Shown here: positions 23,573-32,775 of the stretch, piece after piece
Position numbering within the stretch: the first letter of the stretch is position 1
Layout of the letters: every line of letters begins with the position of its first letter
Assembly: GCA_949291675.1 (NCBI GenBank)
Contig: CASEWR010000125.1
Coordinates: forward strand, 1 to 64,000
Source of the DNA: an uncultured Desulfovibrio sp.
Lineage (GTDB): Bacteria; Desulfobacterota; Desulfovibrionia; Desulfovibrionales; Desulfovibrionaceae
Reading direction: 5' to 3'
DNA: 64,000 nucleotides
Notes under the pieces: model-generated
Seen by the model: the letters and a program-made list of their open reading frames with translations, nothing else
What the model was told of the DNA's origin: nothing
Databases searched by the model: none
Translations under genes and position numbers: made by a program

Positions 23573-23724
23573 GTGAAACTCCTCACGTTAAAGGGGGGTG
23601 CCAGAGGGGAAGTCGAGCCAAAGTCTGGGCAGGGTTTACGAAGTTTCCTTCTACCGGCCGTCTTCGACCCGATTTCCTGTATCCATAACCAGGCAGATGA
23701 GGACATCTGCCGTGAAGGTGCTGC
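23573..23724 (-). ncRNA. Probable L10 leader (autoregulatory mRNA element)
   Basis: The 152-nt spacer between rplA and rplJ on the minus strand contains CGAAGACGG, which resembles the kink-turn-containing consensus of the L10 leader as I remember it, flanked by pairing segments. Position directly upstream of rplJ is that of known L10 leaders. I cannot score it against a covariance model here. Confidence 0.5.
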
Positions 23725-24444
23725 CTAGTTGGCAGTACCCTCGAGAAATTTCTTGACCTGGGACATGTCAACCTTGAAGCCGGGGCCCATGGTGGTGGAC
23801 ACGGACATGGAGACAAGGTAGTTGCCCTTGGCGGCAGAGGGCTTGAGACGAACAACGGTCTCAAGCAGGGCCTTCAGGTTGCCGAGAATCTTGTCGGCGC
23901 CAAAGCTCACCTTGCCGAGGGGGGCGTGCAGAACACCGGCCTTGTCAACGCGGAAGTCCACGCGACCAGCCTTGAGTTCGGAAACGGCCTTGGCAACATC
24001 AAAGGTGACTGTGCCGGTCTTGGCATTGGGCATGAGGCCACGGGGACCAAGCTGACGACCGACGCGGCCGACCAGGGCCATGACATCGGGGGTAGCCACT
24101 GCTGCGTCAAAGTCGAGGAAGCCCTCGTCCTTGATCCTGTTGACCAGGTCTTCAGCACCGATCACGTCTGCACCGGCTTCGCGGGCTTCAGCCTGCTTTT
24201 CGCCCTTGCAGAAGACGGCCACGCGCACGGTCTTGCCAAGCCCGTTGGGCAGGGTCACGGCGCCGCGCACCATCTGGTCGGAGTATTTGGGATCGACGCC
24301 GAGGCAGATGGCGACGTCAACGGTTTCGTCAAACTTAGCGAAGGATGCGGCAAGGGACTTGGCGACTGCGTCCTGCACCGAGAAACGGTCCTCGGGGCGG
24401 ATATCCTTGCGGGCATTGTTCAGATTTTTGCCGTGCTTGGGCAT
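23725..24444 (-). CDS. rplA: 50S ribosomal protein L1
   Basis: A 239-residue L1-stalk protein, starting [15 protein letters not shown]. Family hallmarks are [39 protein letters not shown] and a C-terminal [11 protein letters not shown]. It follows rplK by 98 bp in the usual L11-L1 order, and elsewhere can repress its own operon. Stop codon TAG. Confidence 0.98.
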   Translation of the reverse strand: MPKHGKNLNNARKDIRPEDRFSVQDAVAKSLAASFAKFDETVDVAICLGVDPKYSDQMVRGAVTLPNGLGKTVRVAVFCKGEKQAEAREAGADVIGAEDLVNRIKDEGFLDFDAAVATPDVMALVGRVGRQLGPRGLMPNAKTGTVTFDVAKAVSELKAGRVDFRVDKAGVLHAPLGKVSFGADKILGNLKALLETVVRLKPSAAKGNYLVSMSVSTTMGPGFKVDMSQVKKFLEGTAN

Positions 24445-24542
24445 TGCTGTTTCCTTTTGATATCTCCTGCCCCCGGCTAATGCGAGCTCAAGGGCAGTGC
24501 AACTGATAACGAAGGTCCTGTGATCTTTTCCGAGACCCGGAC

Positions 24543-24965
24543 TTACTTCACATCAACACCCATGCTGCGGGCTGTGCCCTCGATGCACTTCATGGCAGCT
24601 TCCAGGGAAGCGGCGTTCAGGTCGGGCATCTTCAGCTTGGCGATCTCTTCCACCTGCTCCTTGGTGAGCACGCCGACCTTGGTACGGTTCGGCACGCCGG
24701 AGGCCTTCTCAAGCTTGAGGGCCTTCATGATGAGCACGGAGGCGGGCGGGGTCTTGGTGATGAAGGTGAAGGAGCGGTCTGCGTAGACAGTGATGATCAC
24801 GGGGATGATCATGCCCTTCTGATCCTGGGTGCGGGCATTGAACTCCTTGCAGAAGCCCATGATGTTCAAGCCGTGCTGACCCAGAGCCGGACCCACTGGC
24901 GGAGACGGATTGGCTGCTCCGGCAGGAATCTGCAGCTTAACTTTGGCAACAACTTTCTTGGCCAT
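24543..24965 (-). CDS. rplK: 50S ribosomal protein L11
   Basis: A 140-residue protein with the conserved N-terminal [34 protein letters not shown] and C-terminal [10 protein letters not shown]. It binds the GTPase-associated rRNA and takes part in the stringent response. It lies 58 bp after nusG. Confidence 0.98.
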   Translation of the reverse strand: MAKKVVAKVKLQIPAGAANPSPPVGPALGQHGLNIMGFCKEFNARTQDQKGMIIPVIITVYADRSFTFITKTPPASVLIMKALKLEKASGVPNRTKVGVLTKEQVEEIAKLKMPDLNAASLEAAMKCIEGTARSMGVDVK

Positions 24966-25023
24966 TTGTAAATATCCTTAAAAATTGTCTGTACGAACTT
25001 TAAGAAGTGAACTCAGCTTCCGT

Positions 25024-25605
25024 CTAGCCCTTGTTGACCTGGACAAAGTCAAGTTCCACAGGGGTCTGGCGGCCGAAGATAGAGACGGAAACGCGCAGTT
25101 TGCCCTTGTCATAGTTCACATCGTCCACAATACCGTTGAAACCGGAGAAGGGACCGTCAATAATGCGAACTTCCTCACCGCGATCGAAGCTGTACTTGGG
25201 CCTCGGATCTTCCTGGCGGGTCTCCACAATGGACAGAATGCGCTCAGCTTCCTCTTCCTTCATCGGGGCGGGCCGTGTCTTGCCGCCAAGGAAGCCTGTC
25301 ACCTTGGGAATGGACTGCACAAGGTTCCAGGAATGCTCGGTCATGTTCATGTGAATCATGACGTAGCCGGGATAGAGCTTGCGTGTTGTTGTTCTCTTGG
25401 AGCCTGTCTTGGAGATTTCGATGACGCGCTCGGTAGGAACAACGCAGTCCAGGATTTGTCCGTGGTCCTGTCCTGTCCTCATGAGCTCCTTCACGGTCTT
25501 TTCGACGCGCTGCTCAAAGCCGGAGTAGGTATGGACAAGATACCAGCGGGGGCGTTTGCCGGTTTCGGCACCCTCAAGGTCATCTATGATGATTTCGTCG
25601 TCCAT
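25024..25605 (-). CDS. nusG: Transcription termination/antitermination protein NusG
   Basis: A 193-residue NusG: NGN domain (RWYLVHTYSGFEQRVEKTV...LYPGYVMIHM, residues 20-125) that binds the RNA polymerase clamp, and a KOW domain (FDRGEEVRIIDGPFSGFNGIV, about 139-190) that contacts Rho or ribosomal S10. The acidic N-terminal 15 residues (DDEIIIDDLEG) are an extra. It lies 12 bp after secE. Rho is also present in this window (62119-63411). Confidence 0.97.
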   Translation of the reverse strand: MDDEIIIDDLEGAETGKRPRWYLVHTYSGFEQRVEKTVKELMRTGQDHGQILDCVVPTERVIEISKTGSKRTTTRKLYPGYVMIHMNMTEHSWNLVQSIPKVTGFLGGKTRPAPMKEEEAERILSIVETRQEDPRPKYSFDRGEEVRIIDGPFSGFNGIVDDVNYDKGKLRVSVSIFGRQTPVELDFVQVNKG

Positions 25606-25617
25606 GACTAACCACGC

Positions 25618-25863
25618 TTAGGAGAGGAAGGACTTGATGATGGATGACAAACCCAGGTCAACGAGGCCGAGAATCAGTGCCATGACGGCCACAAAGCCAA
25701 GCACAGCAAAGGTTGCCTTGCGTGTCTCGGCTGCAGTGGGCCACGTCACCTTGCGCAGCTCGGCCCTGGAATCCTCGACATAGCGTATAAAGCGCTGCAC
25801 AACGCCGGGCTTCTCTTCCCTGGGTTCCTGCGTCTTGGGAGCTGGTGCGGTCTTCTTTGCCAT
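25618..25863 (-). CDS. secE: Preprotein translocase subunit SecE
   Basis: An 81-residue protein with a single C-terminal membrane segment (VLGFVAVMALILGLVDLGL) and the SecE signature RYVEDSRAELRKVTWPTAAET. It stabilises SecY in the inner membrane. The ATG at 25863 (MAKKTAPAP) is preferred; the open frame continues back into the tRNA-Trp gene, where it cannot be coding. Confidence 0.95.
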   Translation of the reverse strand: MAKKTAPAPKTQEPREEKPGVVQRFIRYVEDSRAELRKVTWPTAAETRKATFAVLGFVAVMALILGLVDLGLSSIIKSFLS

Positions 25864-25890
25864 GGCATAACCTAAAAAGGGTGAAAAAAA

Positions 25891-25967
25891 TGGCAGGGCA
25901 GGAGGGATTCGAACCCCCAACTTGCGGTTTTGGAGACCGCCGCTCTAGCCGTTAGAGCTACTGCCCT
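25891..25967 (-). tRNA. tRNA-Trp (anticodon CCA)
   Basis: A 77-nt cloverleaf with acceptor stem AGGGCAG/CTGCCCT, anticodon loop CTCCAAA, T-arm GGTTCGAATCC and encoded 3' CCA. It lies between rpmG and secE, a position often seen for trpT. Confidence 0.97.
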
Positions 25968-26009
25968 GCACAGTCCCCGGAAAACGTGTTCCGGGGACGA
26001 ACTATGTAA

Positions 26010-26159
26010 TTATCTGACTTCGCGATGCACAGTGTGGCGCTTTTCCCAAGGACAATACTTCTTGAGCTCGATACGCTCAGAGGTATTCTTCTTGTTCTTC
26101 ACGGAAACGTAGTTCTTACGTTTGCACTCCGTGCAGGCGAGGGTGATGTTGACGCGCAT
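26010..26159 (-). CDS. rpmG: 50S ribosomal protein L33
   Basis: A 49-residue protein, starting [18 protein letters not shown] and ending HTVHREVR with a TAA stop, too short for most gene callers. One Cys pair (C9, C12) is present; the second pair of zinc-binding L33 forms is incomplete (one Cys, in KYCPWEKRH). It lies 4 bp after tuf and 43 bp before tRNA-Trp. Confidence 0.95.
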   Translation of the reverse strand: MRVNITLACTECKRKNYVSVKNKKNTSERIELKKYCPWEKRHTVHREVR

Positions 26160-26163
26160 GGTA

Positions 26164-27348
26164 CTACTCGATGATTTCAGTCACCACGCCGGAGCCCACG
26201 GTGTGGCCGCCTTCACGGATAGCGAAGCGGAGGCCCTGAGCCATGGCGATGGGGGCGATGAGTTCAACAGTGAACACGCTGTTGTCGCCGGGCATGACCA
26301 TTTCGACACCTTCAGCAAGCTGAATGACACCGGTGATGTCAGTGGTGCGGAAATAGAACTGGGGACGGTAGCCGGAGAAGAAGGGAGTATGACGGCCGCC
26401 TTCTTCCTTGGAGAGAACGTACACCTGGCCCTTGAACTTCTTGTGAGGAGTGATGGACTTGGGAGCAGCGAGAACCTGGCCGCGTTCCACTTCATCACGC
26501 TTGGTGCCGCGCAGCAGAGCGCCGATGTTGTCGCCGGCTTCGCCCTGATCAAGCTGCTTGCGGAACATTTCCACGCCGGTGCAGGTGGTCTTCACGGTGG
26601 GACGGATACCCACGATTTCCACTTCGTCGCCGACCTTCACAACGCCCTGTTCCACACGACCGGTAACAACGGTGCCGCGGCCGGAGATGGAGAACACGTC
26701 TTCGATGGGCATCAGGAAGGGCTTGTCGAGTTCGCGCTTGGGCTCGGGGATGTAGTCATCAACGGCATCCAGCAGCTCGAAGATGGGAGCGCAGGCGGGA
26801 TCGTCAAGGCTGTCGGCGTTCAGAGCGGAGCCCTTGATGATCGGAATGTCGTCGCCGGGGTAGCTGTAGGAGGAGAGAAGTTCACGAACTTCCATTTCCA
26901 CCAGTTCGAGCAGTTCGGGATCGTCCACCAGGTCGCACTTGTTCAGGAAGACCACGATGGCAGGCACGCCGACCTGACGGGCGAGCAGGATGTGCTCACG
27001 GGTCTGGGGCATGGGACCATCGGTAGCGGCCACCACCAGGATTGCGCCGTCCATCTGGGCAGCACCGGTGATCATGTTCTTGATGTAGTCAGCGTGGCCG
27101 GGGCAGTCCACGTGAGCGTAGTGACGCTTCTCGGTCTCGTATTCGACGTGGGCGGTGGCAATGGTTATACCGCGAGCCTTTTCTTCAGGTGCCTTGTCGA
27201 TTTCGTCGTAGGAAATGAAGGAACCTTCGTTCTTCATGCTGGCAACCTTGGTGATGGCTGCGGTCAGCGTGGTCTTGCCATGGTCAATGTGGCCGATGGT
27301 ACCAATGTTTACGTGGGGCTTACTGCGGACGAACTTTTCCTTGCCCAT
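26164..27348 (-). CDS. tuf: Elongation factor Tu
   Basis: A 394-residue GTPase with intact G motifs: GHIDHGKTT (G1), DCPGHADY (G3) and NKCDLVDD (G4), plus domain II/III signatures. It delivers aminoacyl-tRNA to the ribosome. The ATG at 27348 ([16 protein letters not shown]) is the family start; the open frame extends into tRNA-Gly and is not coding there. It is co-transcribed with three tRNA genes upstream and rpmG downstream. Stop codon TAG. Confidence 0.98.
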   Translation of the reverse strand: MGKEKFVRSKPHVNIGTIGHIDHGKTTLTAAITKVASMKNEGSFISYDEIDKAPEEKARGITIATAHVEYETEKRHYAHVDCPGHADYIKNMITGAAQMDGAILVVAATDGPMPQTREHILLARQVGVPAIVVFLNKCDLVDDPELLELVEMEVRELLSSYSYPGDDIPIIKGSALNADSLDDPACAPIFELLDAVDDYIPEPKRELDKPFLMPIEDVFSISGRGTVVTGRVEQGVVKVGDEVEIVGIRPTVKTTCTGVEMFRKQLDQGEAGDNIGALLRGTKRDEVERGQVLAAPKSITPHKKFKGQVYVLSKEEGGRHTPFFSGYRPQFYFRTTDITGVIQLAEGVEMVMPGDNSVFTVELIAPIAMAQGLRFAIREGGHTVGSGVVTEIIE

Positions 27349-27509
27349 GTTGTTGTCTCCCTGGAATGAAGAAATTGGTTTGCGCTGAAAAATCAGATTA
27401 GTCAAACAGCCCGCGAAGAAAGCCATCAAGCTTTGCGGGCGTTTGCAGGAACCGTCCCTGATTACCAGGGATATCTTGAATGCAGAAGATGGTGATGTGG
27501 GAAGGTGGG

Positions 27510-27585
27510 TGGAGCGGGAAACGGGACTCGAACCCGCAACCCTCAGCTTGGAAGGCTGATGCTCTAGCCATTGAGCTATTCCCGC
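27510..27585 (-). tRNA. tRNA-Gly (anticodon TCC)
   Basis: A 76-nt cloverleaf: acceptor GCGGGAA/TTCCCGC, anticodon loop CTTCCAA, T-arm GGTTCGAGTCC, encoded CCA. Third tRNA of the Thr-Tyr-Gly-tuf transcript. Confidence 0.97.
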
Positions 27586-27715
27586 ATTCAGGCTCGGATC
27601 GCGTTTCCAGGCTCCCATGGGGAACATTCTGGAAAGGAGTTCTACCACACCGTAGTCACCGACTTTCGTCTTCTACAGCCAAGGCAGTTATTGCAAGTGC
27701 CCCGGAAAGGGCTGC

Positions 27716-27800
27716 TGGTGGTGGGGGGTGGATTCGAACCACCGAAGTCATCGACGACAGATTTACAGTCTGTTCCCTTTGGCCGCTCGGGAACCCCACC
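27716..27800 (-). tRNA. tRNA-Tyr (anticodon GTA)
   Basis: An 85-nt class II tRNA with acceptor GGTGGGG/CCCCACC, anticodon loop CTGTAAA, a long variable arm (GTCGATGAC region) and encoded CCA. Confidence 0.97.
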
Positions 27801-27883
27801 ACATAATTCGTATGTCATGCTGCACAAAGCCTTGCCGGAAAAGGAGTTTTCCCTTGGCTACTCTCTGGCAGCGTTCTGGCAGA

Positions 27884-27959
27884 TGGAGCTGGCGATGGGA
27901 ATCGAACCTACAACCTGCTGATTACAAATCAGCTGCTCTGCCGATTGAGCTACGCCAGC
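27884..27959 (-). tRNA. tRNA-Thr (anticodon TGT)
   Basis: A 76-nt cloverleaf with acceptor GCTGGCG/CGCCAGC, anticodon loop TTTGTAA, T-arm GGTTCGATTCC and encoded CCA. First gene of the tRNA-tuf transcript, just downstream of a strong promoter. Confidence 0.97.
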
Positions 27960-27972
27960 ACACGAGAGGAAG

Positions 27973-28040
27973 CTTTTACGTGAAAACTTCAGGCTTGGCA
28001 AGCAAAAATTTTCGATTTTGAAAAATTTTTTTTTGCTCCC
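27973..28040 (-). promoter_or_regulatory. Strong sigma70-type promoter with UP-like AT tract for the tRNA-tuf operon
   Basis: On the minus strand TTGCCA (28001-27996), a 17-bp spacer and TAAAAG (27978-27973) place the start of transcription about 7 nt before tRNA-Thr. Immediately upstream, 28003-28035 is almost pure A/T with A- and T-runs, as in UP elements of rRNA and tRNA promoters, in otherwise GC-rich DNA. Confidence 0.7.
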
Positions 28041-28108
28041 GGCGCCAAGACTGCCCAAAACTGCCCAAGACTGCGTTTTCAGCCGCCTCCGCGTCGATTG
28101 CCTGCGCC

Positions 28109-29182
28109 TTATATACTCGCATGGGTCACTCGGTCAAGCCCCCCGAGATCCCTTTTTGTCGTTATTTTGTAAAATCCCTGTGCCTGGAGCAGATTTCGCA
28201 CAGCTTCCCCCTGGGAACAGCCGTGTTCCAGCACGATCCAGCCTCCCGGGGCCAGGGTGCGTTTTGCCTCGGCTATGCAGGCTTCAAGCAGGGCAAGGCC
28301 TGCATGGTCCGCAAACAGGGCCCCTTCAGGCTCGTATTTGCGCACCATGGGGGCCACCATGGCATCGTCTCTGGCTATATAGGGAGGATTGGCCACCACA
28401 AGGTTGAGGCTTCGGGCCGGCAGGGGCAGGTGGCGCATGTCTGCCTGTATGATAAGCAGGTGCTCTGCCCCGAGGCGTGCGGCATTGGCAGCGCAGATGC
28501 GCAGTGCCACAGGAGACTTCTCCACAAGGCAGCCTGTCACGCCCCTGCGCTCCAAGGCCAGGCTTATGCCTATGCAGCCTGAGCCTGCGCCAAGGTCAGC
28601 CATGCGCAGCCTGTGCCTTTCCTGCGTGAGCTCCAGGGCAGTTTCCACCACAAGCTCTGTCTCCGGGCGGGGGATGAGCACGCCAGGGCACACGGCAAAG
28701 TCCCTGCCAAAGAACTCTCGTGTGCCTGTGAGATAGGCCGAGGGCTCACCTGCTGCCCTGCGGGCGCAGAGCGCTGTGCAGGCTTCGGCATGCTCAGGGC
28801 TCACCATATCCCTGCCGTGGATGCGCAGCCAGATGCGATCCTTCCCCAGCACGTGGGCCAGCAGTATCTCTGCCTCAAGGCGCGGGGAGGCTGCGCACGC
28901 CAGTGTGCCGGGGCCGTCATGCCCGCCCGGGCTGCCCGAACTGTCCGGGCTGCCGGCAGGGGCAGGGTCGGCAAGGCCTTTGAGTGCCTTAGTGCAGGCA
29001 GCAAGCAGGCTCTGGACCGTGACTGGCGGATTGCCGGCCTGGGGTGCTGCCTTGGGACCGGCCTGGGGTACTGCCTGATGACCGGCCTGGGGTGCAGTCT
29101 GGCTGGCGGTCAGAGTGCCGGGTGTGCTGGCAGGTGTGTTGCCGGAGAGCTGTCCGGGGTGCTGTCTTATTGGGTGTGCCAT
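28109..29182 (-). CDS. prmC: Peptide chain release factor N5-glutamine methyltransferase
   Basis: A 357-residue PrmC/HemK, somewhat longer than the usual 280-300. Residues 130-357 show the family: helical N-domain (EAEILLAHVLGKDRIWLRIHGRD), GEPSAYLTG, EFFGRDFAV, LIPRPETELVVE, SAM motif DLGAGSGCIGI and catalytic NPPY. It methylates the GGQ glutamine of release factors. The first 75 residues are a low-complexity extension with a repeated Pro-Gln-Ala-Gly theme. ATG start at 29182; a later start would remove the extension, but I see no clear ribosome-binding site to support one. It ends about 70 bp before the AT tract of the tRNA-tuf promoter. Confidence 0.93.
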   Translation of the reverse strand: MAHPIRQHPGQLSGNTPASTPGTLTASQTAPQAGHQAVPQAGPKAAPQAGNPPVTVQSLLAACTKALKGLADPAPAGSPDSSGSPGGHDGPGTLACAASPRLEAEILLAHVLGKDRIWLRIHGRDMVSPEHAEACTALCARRAAGEPSAYLTGTREFFGRDFAVCPGVLIPRPETELVVETALELTQERHRLRMADLGAGSGCIGISLALERRGVTGCLVEKSPVALRICAANAARLGAEHLLIIQADMRHLPLPARSLNLVVANPPYIARDDAMVAPMVRKYEPEGALFADHAGLALLEACIAEAKRTLAPGGWIVLEHGCSQGEAVRNLLQAQGFYKITTKRDLGGLDRVTHASI

Positions 29183-29322
29183 GGCAATGCCTTCCTGTGC
29201 AGGCCTGTGCTGCAGGGCTGTGCTGCTGGGCTGTGCCGGACCCCACGCGGGACCATGCAGGTCCGCGGAGCCGGGGTCCCGGGTGCCCTGACAAGGGCTC
29301 AGGGACTGCAGGGATCAGAACA

Positions 29323-29346
29323 GGGGCTGCCCGGACGGGCAGCCCC
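29323..29346 (-). terminator. Probable terminator after lon
   Basis: An 11-bp perfect GC stem (29323-29333 with 29336-29346, GGGGCTGCCCG paired with CGGGCAGCCCC), loop of 2 as drawn. The minus-strand tail TGTTCTG is only weakly U-rich, so efficiency is uncertain. Confidence 0.5.
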
Positions 29347-29462
29347 CACTGGTAGCTGACACTGTCTGCACAGGATGTGCAGGGCGAGTGTGTTCGGTCA
29401 GGTCCGGCCGGGCTGGCCTTGCAGGCAGGAGTCAGGCCTGCTCAGGCAGGCTCCGCCGGGGC

Positions 29463-32423
29463 TCAGGCTTCTGCCCCTGTGCCCTCGGCAGTTTCGGCCT
29501 TGTCAGCAGCCTTTGCCTTGCGGGGACGGGTGCTCTTGGCCCTGGTCTTCTTCCTGGCCTTTTTTGCCTCATCGCTGAAGGCAATGTCATAGATCTGGCT
29601 GTAGTTGCGCACAGGGATGATGTCCAGCTGGTCGCGCAGATCCTGGGGGATATCGACCAGGTCCTTCTGGTTCTGCCAGGGGATAACAGCCTTCTTGAGG
29701 CCTCTGGCCATGGCACCGAGGAGCTTTTCCTTGATGCCGCCCACAGGCAGGACGCGGCCCTTGATGTCGATCTCACCTGTCATGCACAGGTCAGAGCGCA
29801 CTGCGGCGTCCTTGAGGGCCGAGAGCAGGGCAGTGGTGAGGGTGACACCTGCAGAGGGGCCATCCTTGGGCGTGGCGCCGTCCGGCACGTGCACATGGAT
29901 GTCCGTCTTCTCATCGAAGTTGCTCTCCAGGCCGAAGGTGTCGGCATTGCTGCGCAGATAGCTGATGGCAGCCTGGGCGCTTTCCTTCATGACATCGCCC
30001 AGGGAGCCTGTGAGCAGTACCTTGCCCTTGCCGCTGACAGCAGCGGTCTCGATGGTGAGCACCTCGCCGCCGGCCCTGGTCCAGGCAAGGCCGTAGGCCA
30101 TGCCGGGCAGCAGCTCGTCCGTGACCTCCTCATCCAGGAAGATGGCGGGCCCGAGCAGGTCCTGCAAGTCTTCTGCAGTGGCCTTGAAGGGCGGCTCCTG
30201 GCCTTCAGCCTTCTTTCTGGCGAACTTGCGGCACACAGTGCCAATCTGGCGCTCAAGCTCGCGCACACCGGCTTCACGGGTGTAGTTGAGGATGATGGCT
30301 TCCAGGGCGGCATCGCTGATCTCGATGTCCGTCTCGGCAAGGCCGTTGTCGGCAATGCGCTTCTTCACCAGGTAGCGCTTTGCTATGGCCAGCTTCTCCT
30401 GCATGGTGTAGCCGGGCAGGCGGATGATCTCCATGCGGTCACGCAGGGCCGAGGGGATGCCCTCCAGCTGGTTGGCTGTGCACAGGAACATGACCCTGGA
30501 GAGGTCAAAGGGCACATTGAGGTAGTGGTCCCTGAAGGTATTGTTCTGCTCGGGGTCGAGCACCTCCAGCAGGGCTGCCTGGGGATCCCCGCGAAAATCG
30601 CTGCCCACCTTGTCGATTTCGTCCAGGACAATGACAGGATTCCTGGTGCCTGCATGGTGCAGGGCCTGGATGATGCGTCCGGGCATGGCGCCGATCTAGG
30701 TGCGCCTGTGGCCGCGGATCTCGGCCTCGTCACGCAGGCCGCCCAGGGAGAGGCGCTCGAACTTGCGCCCCAGGGCTCTGGCCACGGACTTGCCGAGGCT
30801 GGTCTTGCCCACGCCTGGAGGGCCCACAAAGCAGAGGATGGAGCCCTGGGTCTCGGGGTTGAGCTTGCGCACACTGAGGAATTCCAGGATGCGGTCCTTG
30901 ATCTTGTCCAGGCCGTAGTGATCCTCGTTCAGGGTCTGCTGGGCATTGAGAATGTCCAGGTTGTCCTCTGAGGTCTTGTTCCAGGGAAGCTCGCTCAGCG
31001 TCTCCAGATAGGTGCGCACAATATTGGCTTCTGAAGAGTCGGCATGCATGATGCTCAGCCTGCGCAGGAGCTTTTCCGCCTCTGTCTGCACATCCTCGGG
31101 CATGCCGGCATTTTTGATGGCCTCACGCAGCTTGTCGAGCTCGTCTGTCTCGTCCTCCACATCGCCAAGTTCCTGGCGGATGGCCTTGAGCTGCTCGCGC
31201 AGGAAGAAGTCCTTCTGGGCCTTGTCTATGCCTTCCTTGGCAGAGGACTGGATGCGCAGCTGCACAGTGGCCACTTCCACTTCGCGGGTGAGCTTCTCGC
31301 TTACCTTGCCAAGGCGCTCCACAGGGTCATTGACCTCAAGCAGCTCCTGGGCCTCGCTGACCTTCATGCGCAGATTGGCAGCAATGAGGTCGGCAAGCCT
31401 GCCGGGATCCTCAATGCCCTGCAACAGGCGGATCAGCTCAGGTGTGGCAATGCCGCGCATGGTCATCACCTTCTCGCTCAGATCCCTGGCCATGCGCAGC
31501 ATGGCTTCCACAGTGGCATCGTGCACCACTGCCGGCTCCTGCAAATACTCAACGGCAGCCCTGGTGTAGGGGCCGTCTGTGTCCAGGCGCCGCACCCTTG
31601 CCTTGGCAACACCCTGCACCAGGGTCTTGATCCTGTTGTCAGGCATCTTGAGGATGCGCAGGACCTGGACCACGGTGCCTGTGGTGTAGAGCGCGTCAGG
31701 GGAGGGGGCATCATCCTCCTCGTTCTTCTGGGTCAGGGCCAGCACATAGTGCGGTCCCTCCAGGGTGGTCTCAATGGCTGCCACAGAGCGCTCCCTGGTG
31801 ATGAACAGGGGCAGAATCATGAAGTTGAAGAGCACCACGTCGCGCATTGGCACAACAGGCAGCACGTCAGGCAGATTCTCCAGCACAGGCTCGGAATCGT
31901 CCTTCTTGTGCCTGTCCTGCTCGCCCGGGGCTGATGTCTCGGGCATATGCCTGTGGCGCAGGGCAAAGGGCGTGCGTACTCTGGCCCTGACAGGGCGTTT
32001 GGGCGCACTCTCTGTACTGGCCTTCCCTGCTTCAGGTGCAGTACTGGCGGGCTCAGCCCCGGCTTCAGCTGCCGCCGGAGCTTCAGCCTCAGGTGCACAG
32101 GGCTGCTCAGCCTGTGCTGCAGCCTGTTCTGCCTGCGTGGTCTGCTCAGCCGGATCGGCCGAAACAGCCTGGCCGGCCTCGCGGACTGTCTCAGGCCCGG
32201 CAGCCTGGTCAGTGGCAGCGGCCTGCCCGGCAGCCTGCACAGGGCTCTGCTGTGAAGGTGCGCTGCCGGCTTCCTGGTCAGGGGCCTCACTGCTACCTTC
32301 GGCAGCAGCCGTGGCAGTGTCCTGCACGCTCGCCGCTGCCTCGCGGTCCTCGCGGGCTTCGTCGGGTGCGGGTGCGGACTGCTCTGCGGCAGCGGCGGGA
32401 AGATCCTTTTTCTCGTCTGACAT
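29463..32423 (-). pseudogene. lon: ATP-dependent protease Lon, interrupted by one in-frame amber codon
   Basis: The full frame spans 986 residues from ATG 32423 (preceded by AGAGGAAA). Order: Ala/Glu/Gln-rich extension (1-180), Lon N-domain (about 185-400), AAA+ module with Walker A (GPPGVGKTSLGKS), then RGHRRT, a TAG at 30698-30696 (codon 576), and in the same frame IGAMPGRIIQ, Walker B (VIVLDEIDK), sensor regions and the protease domain with the Ser of KDGPSAG and the Lys of GGIKEKLLG. Lon proteins normally have Tyr here (RRTYIGAMPG), so one base change of a Tyr codon explains it. The stop splits Walker A from Walker B, so neither part could work alone. A restart ATG exists at 30686. Either a real null allele or a sequencing error. 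The C-terminal tail is Lys/Ala-rich. Confidence 0.9.
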
Positions 32424-32775
32424 AATTTTCCTCTTCAGGGTGCCTGCAGCCTGTGCCGGCTGGCAGTGTTCCCGGACACATGCCCGGCCCGTGCAGGGTG
32501 CAGGGGACTTTTTGGGAAAAGAATAAGCAGGAATTGCCATTAGGCAAGGGGCAAACCCTGAAACGGCCATATATGGCGCTTTTGCGCCTGTTCTGCCCTG
32601 AAAAAGAACTTGACCGCGAGCCAAGTTGCGTGTATGGGGTCTTGCCTTAGTGTCCGGCATGTCCCGTGTGCAGCAGGCCCTGCTGCAGTCCGGGAATGCC
32701 TGGGCCTTTTTTTGCCTTTTCCGGCCCTGCCGGACAGGCCGCAGGACGTCATAATCAGCAAGAAGGGTATCAGTT
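32424..32775. promoter_or_regulatory. Divergent promoter region between lon and ffh
   Basis: 352 bp without a gene. For ffh, TTGACC (32610-32615), a 17-bp spacer and TATGGG (32633-32638) is a weak sigma70 candidate. An inverted repeat GGCGC-TTTT-GCGCC lies at 32576-32590 next to CATATATGG. I found no CIRCE element or convincing heat-shock promoter for lon. Confidence 0.35.

Noticed and set aside
30690..30704. Pyrrolysine insertion at the lon amber codon
   Set aside because: rpoB, nusG, tuf, rplA, khpA and the DsrK-like gene all end in TAG here, so routine amber decoding is unlikely. The family residue is Tyr, and no Pyl-dependent methyltransferase gene is present.
32430..32775. Heat-shock (sigma32 or CIRCE) control of lon
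   Set aside because: No CIRCE inverted repeat and no properly spaced CTTGAA/CCCATNT pair on the minus strand.
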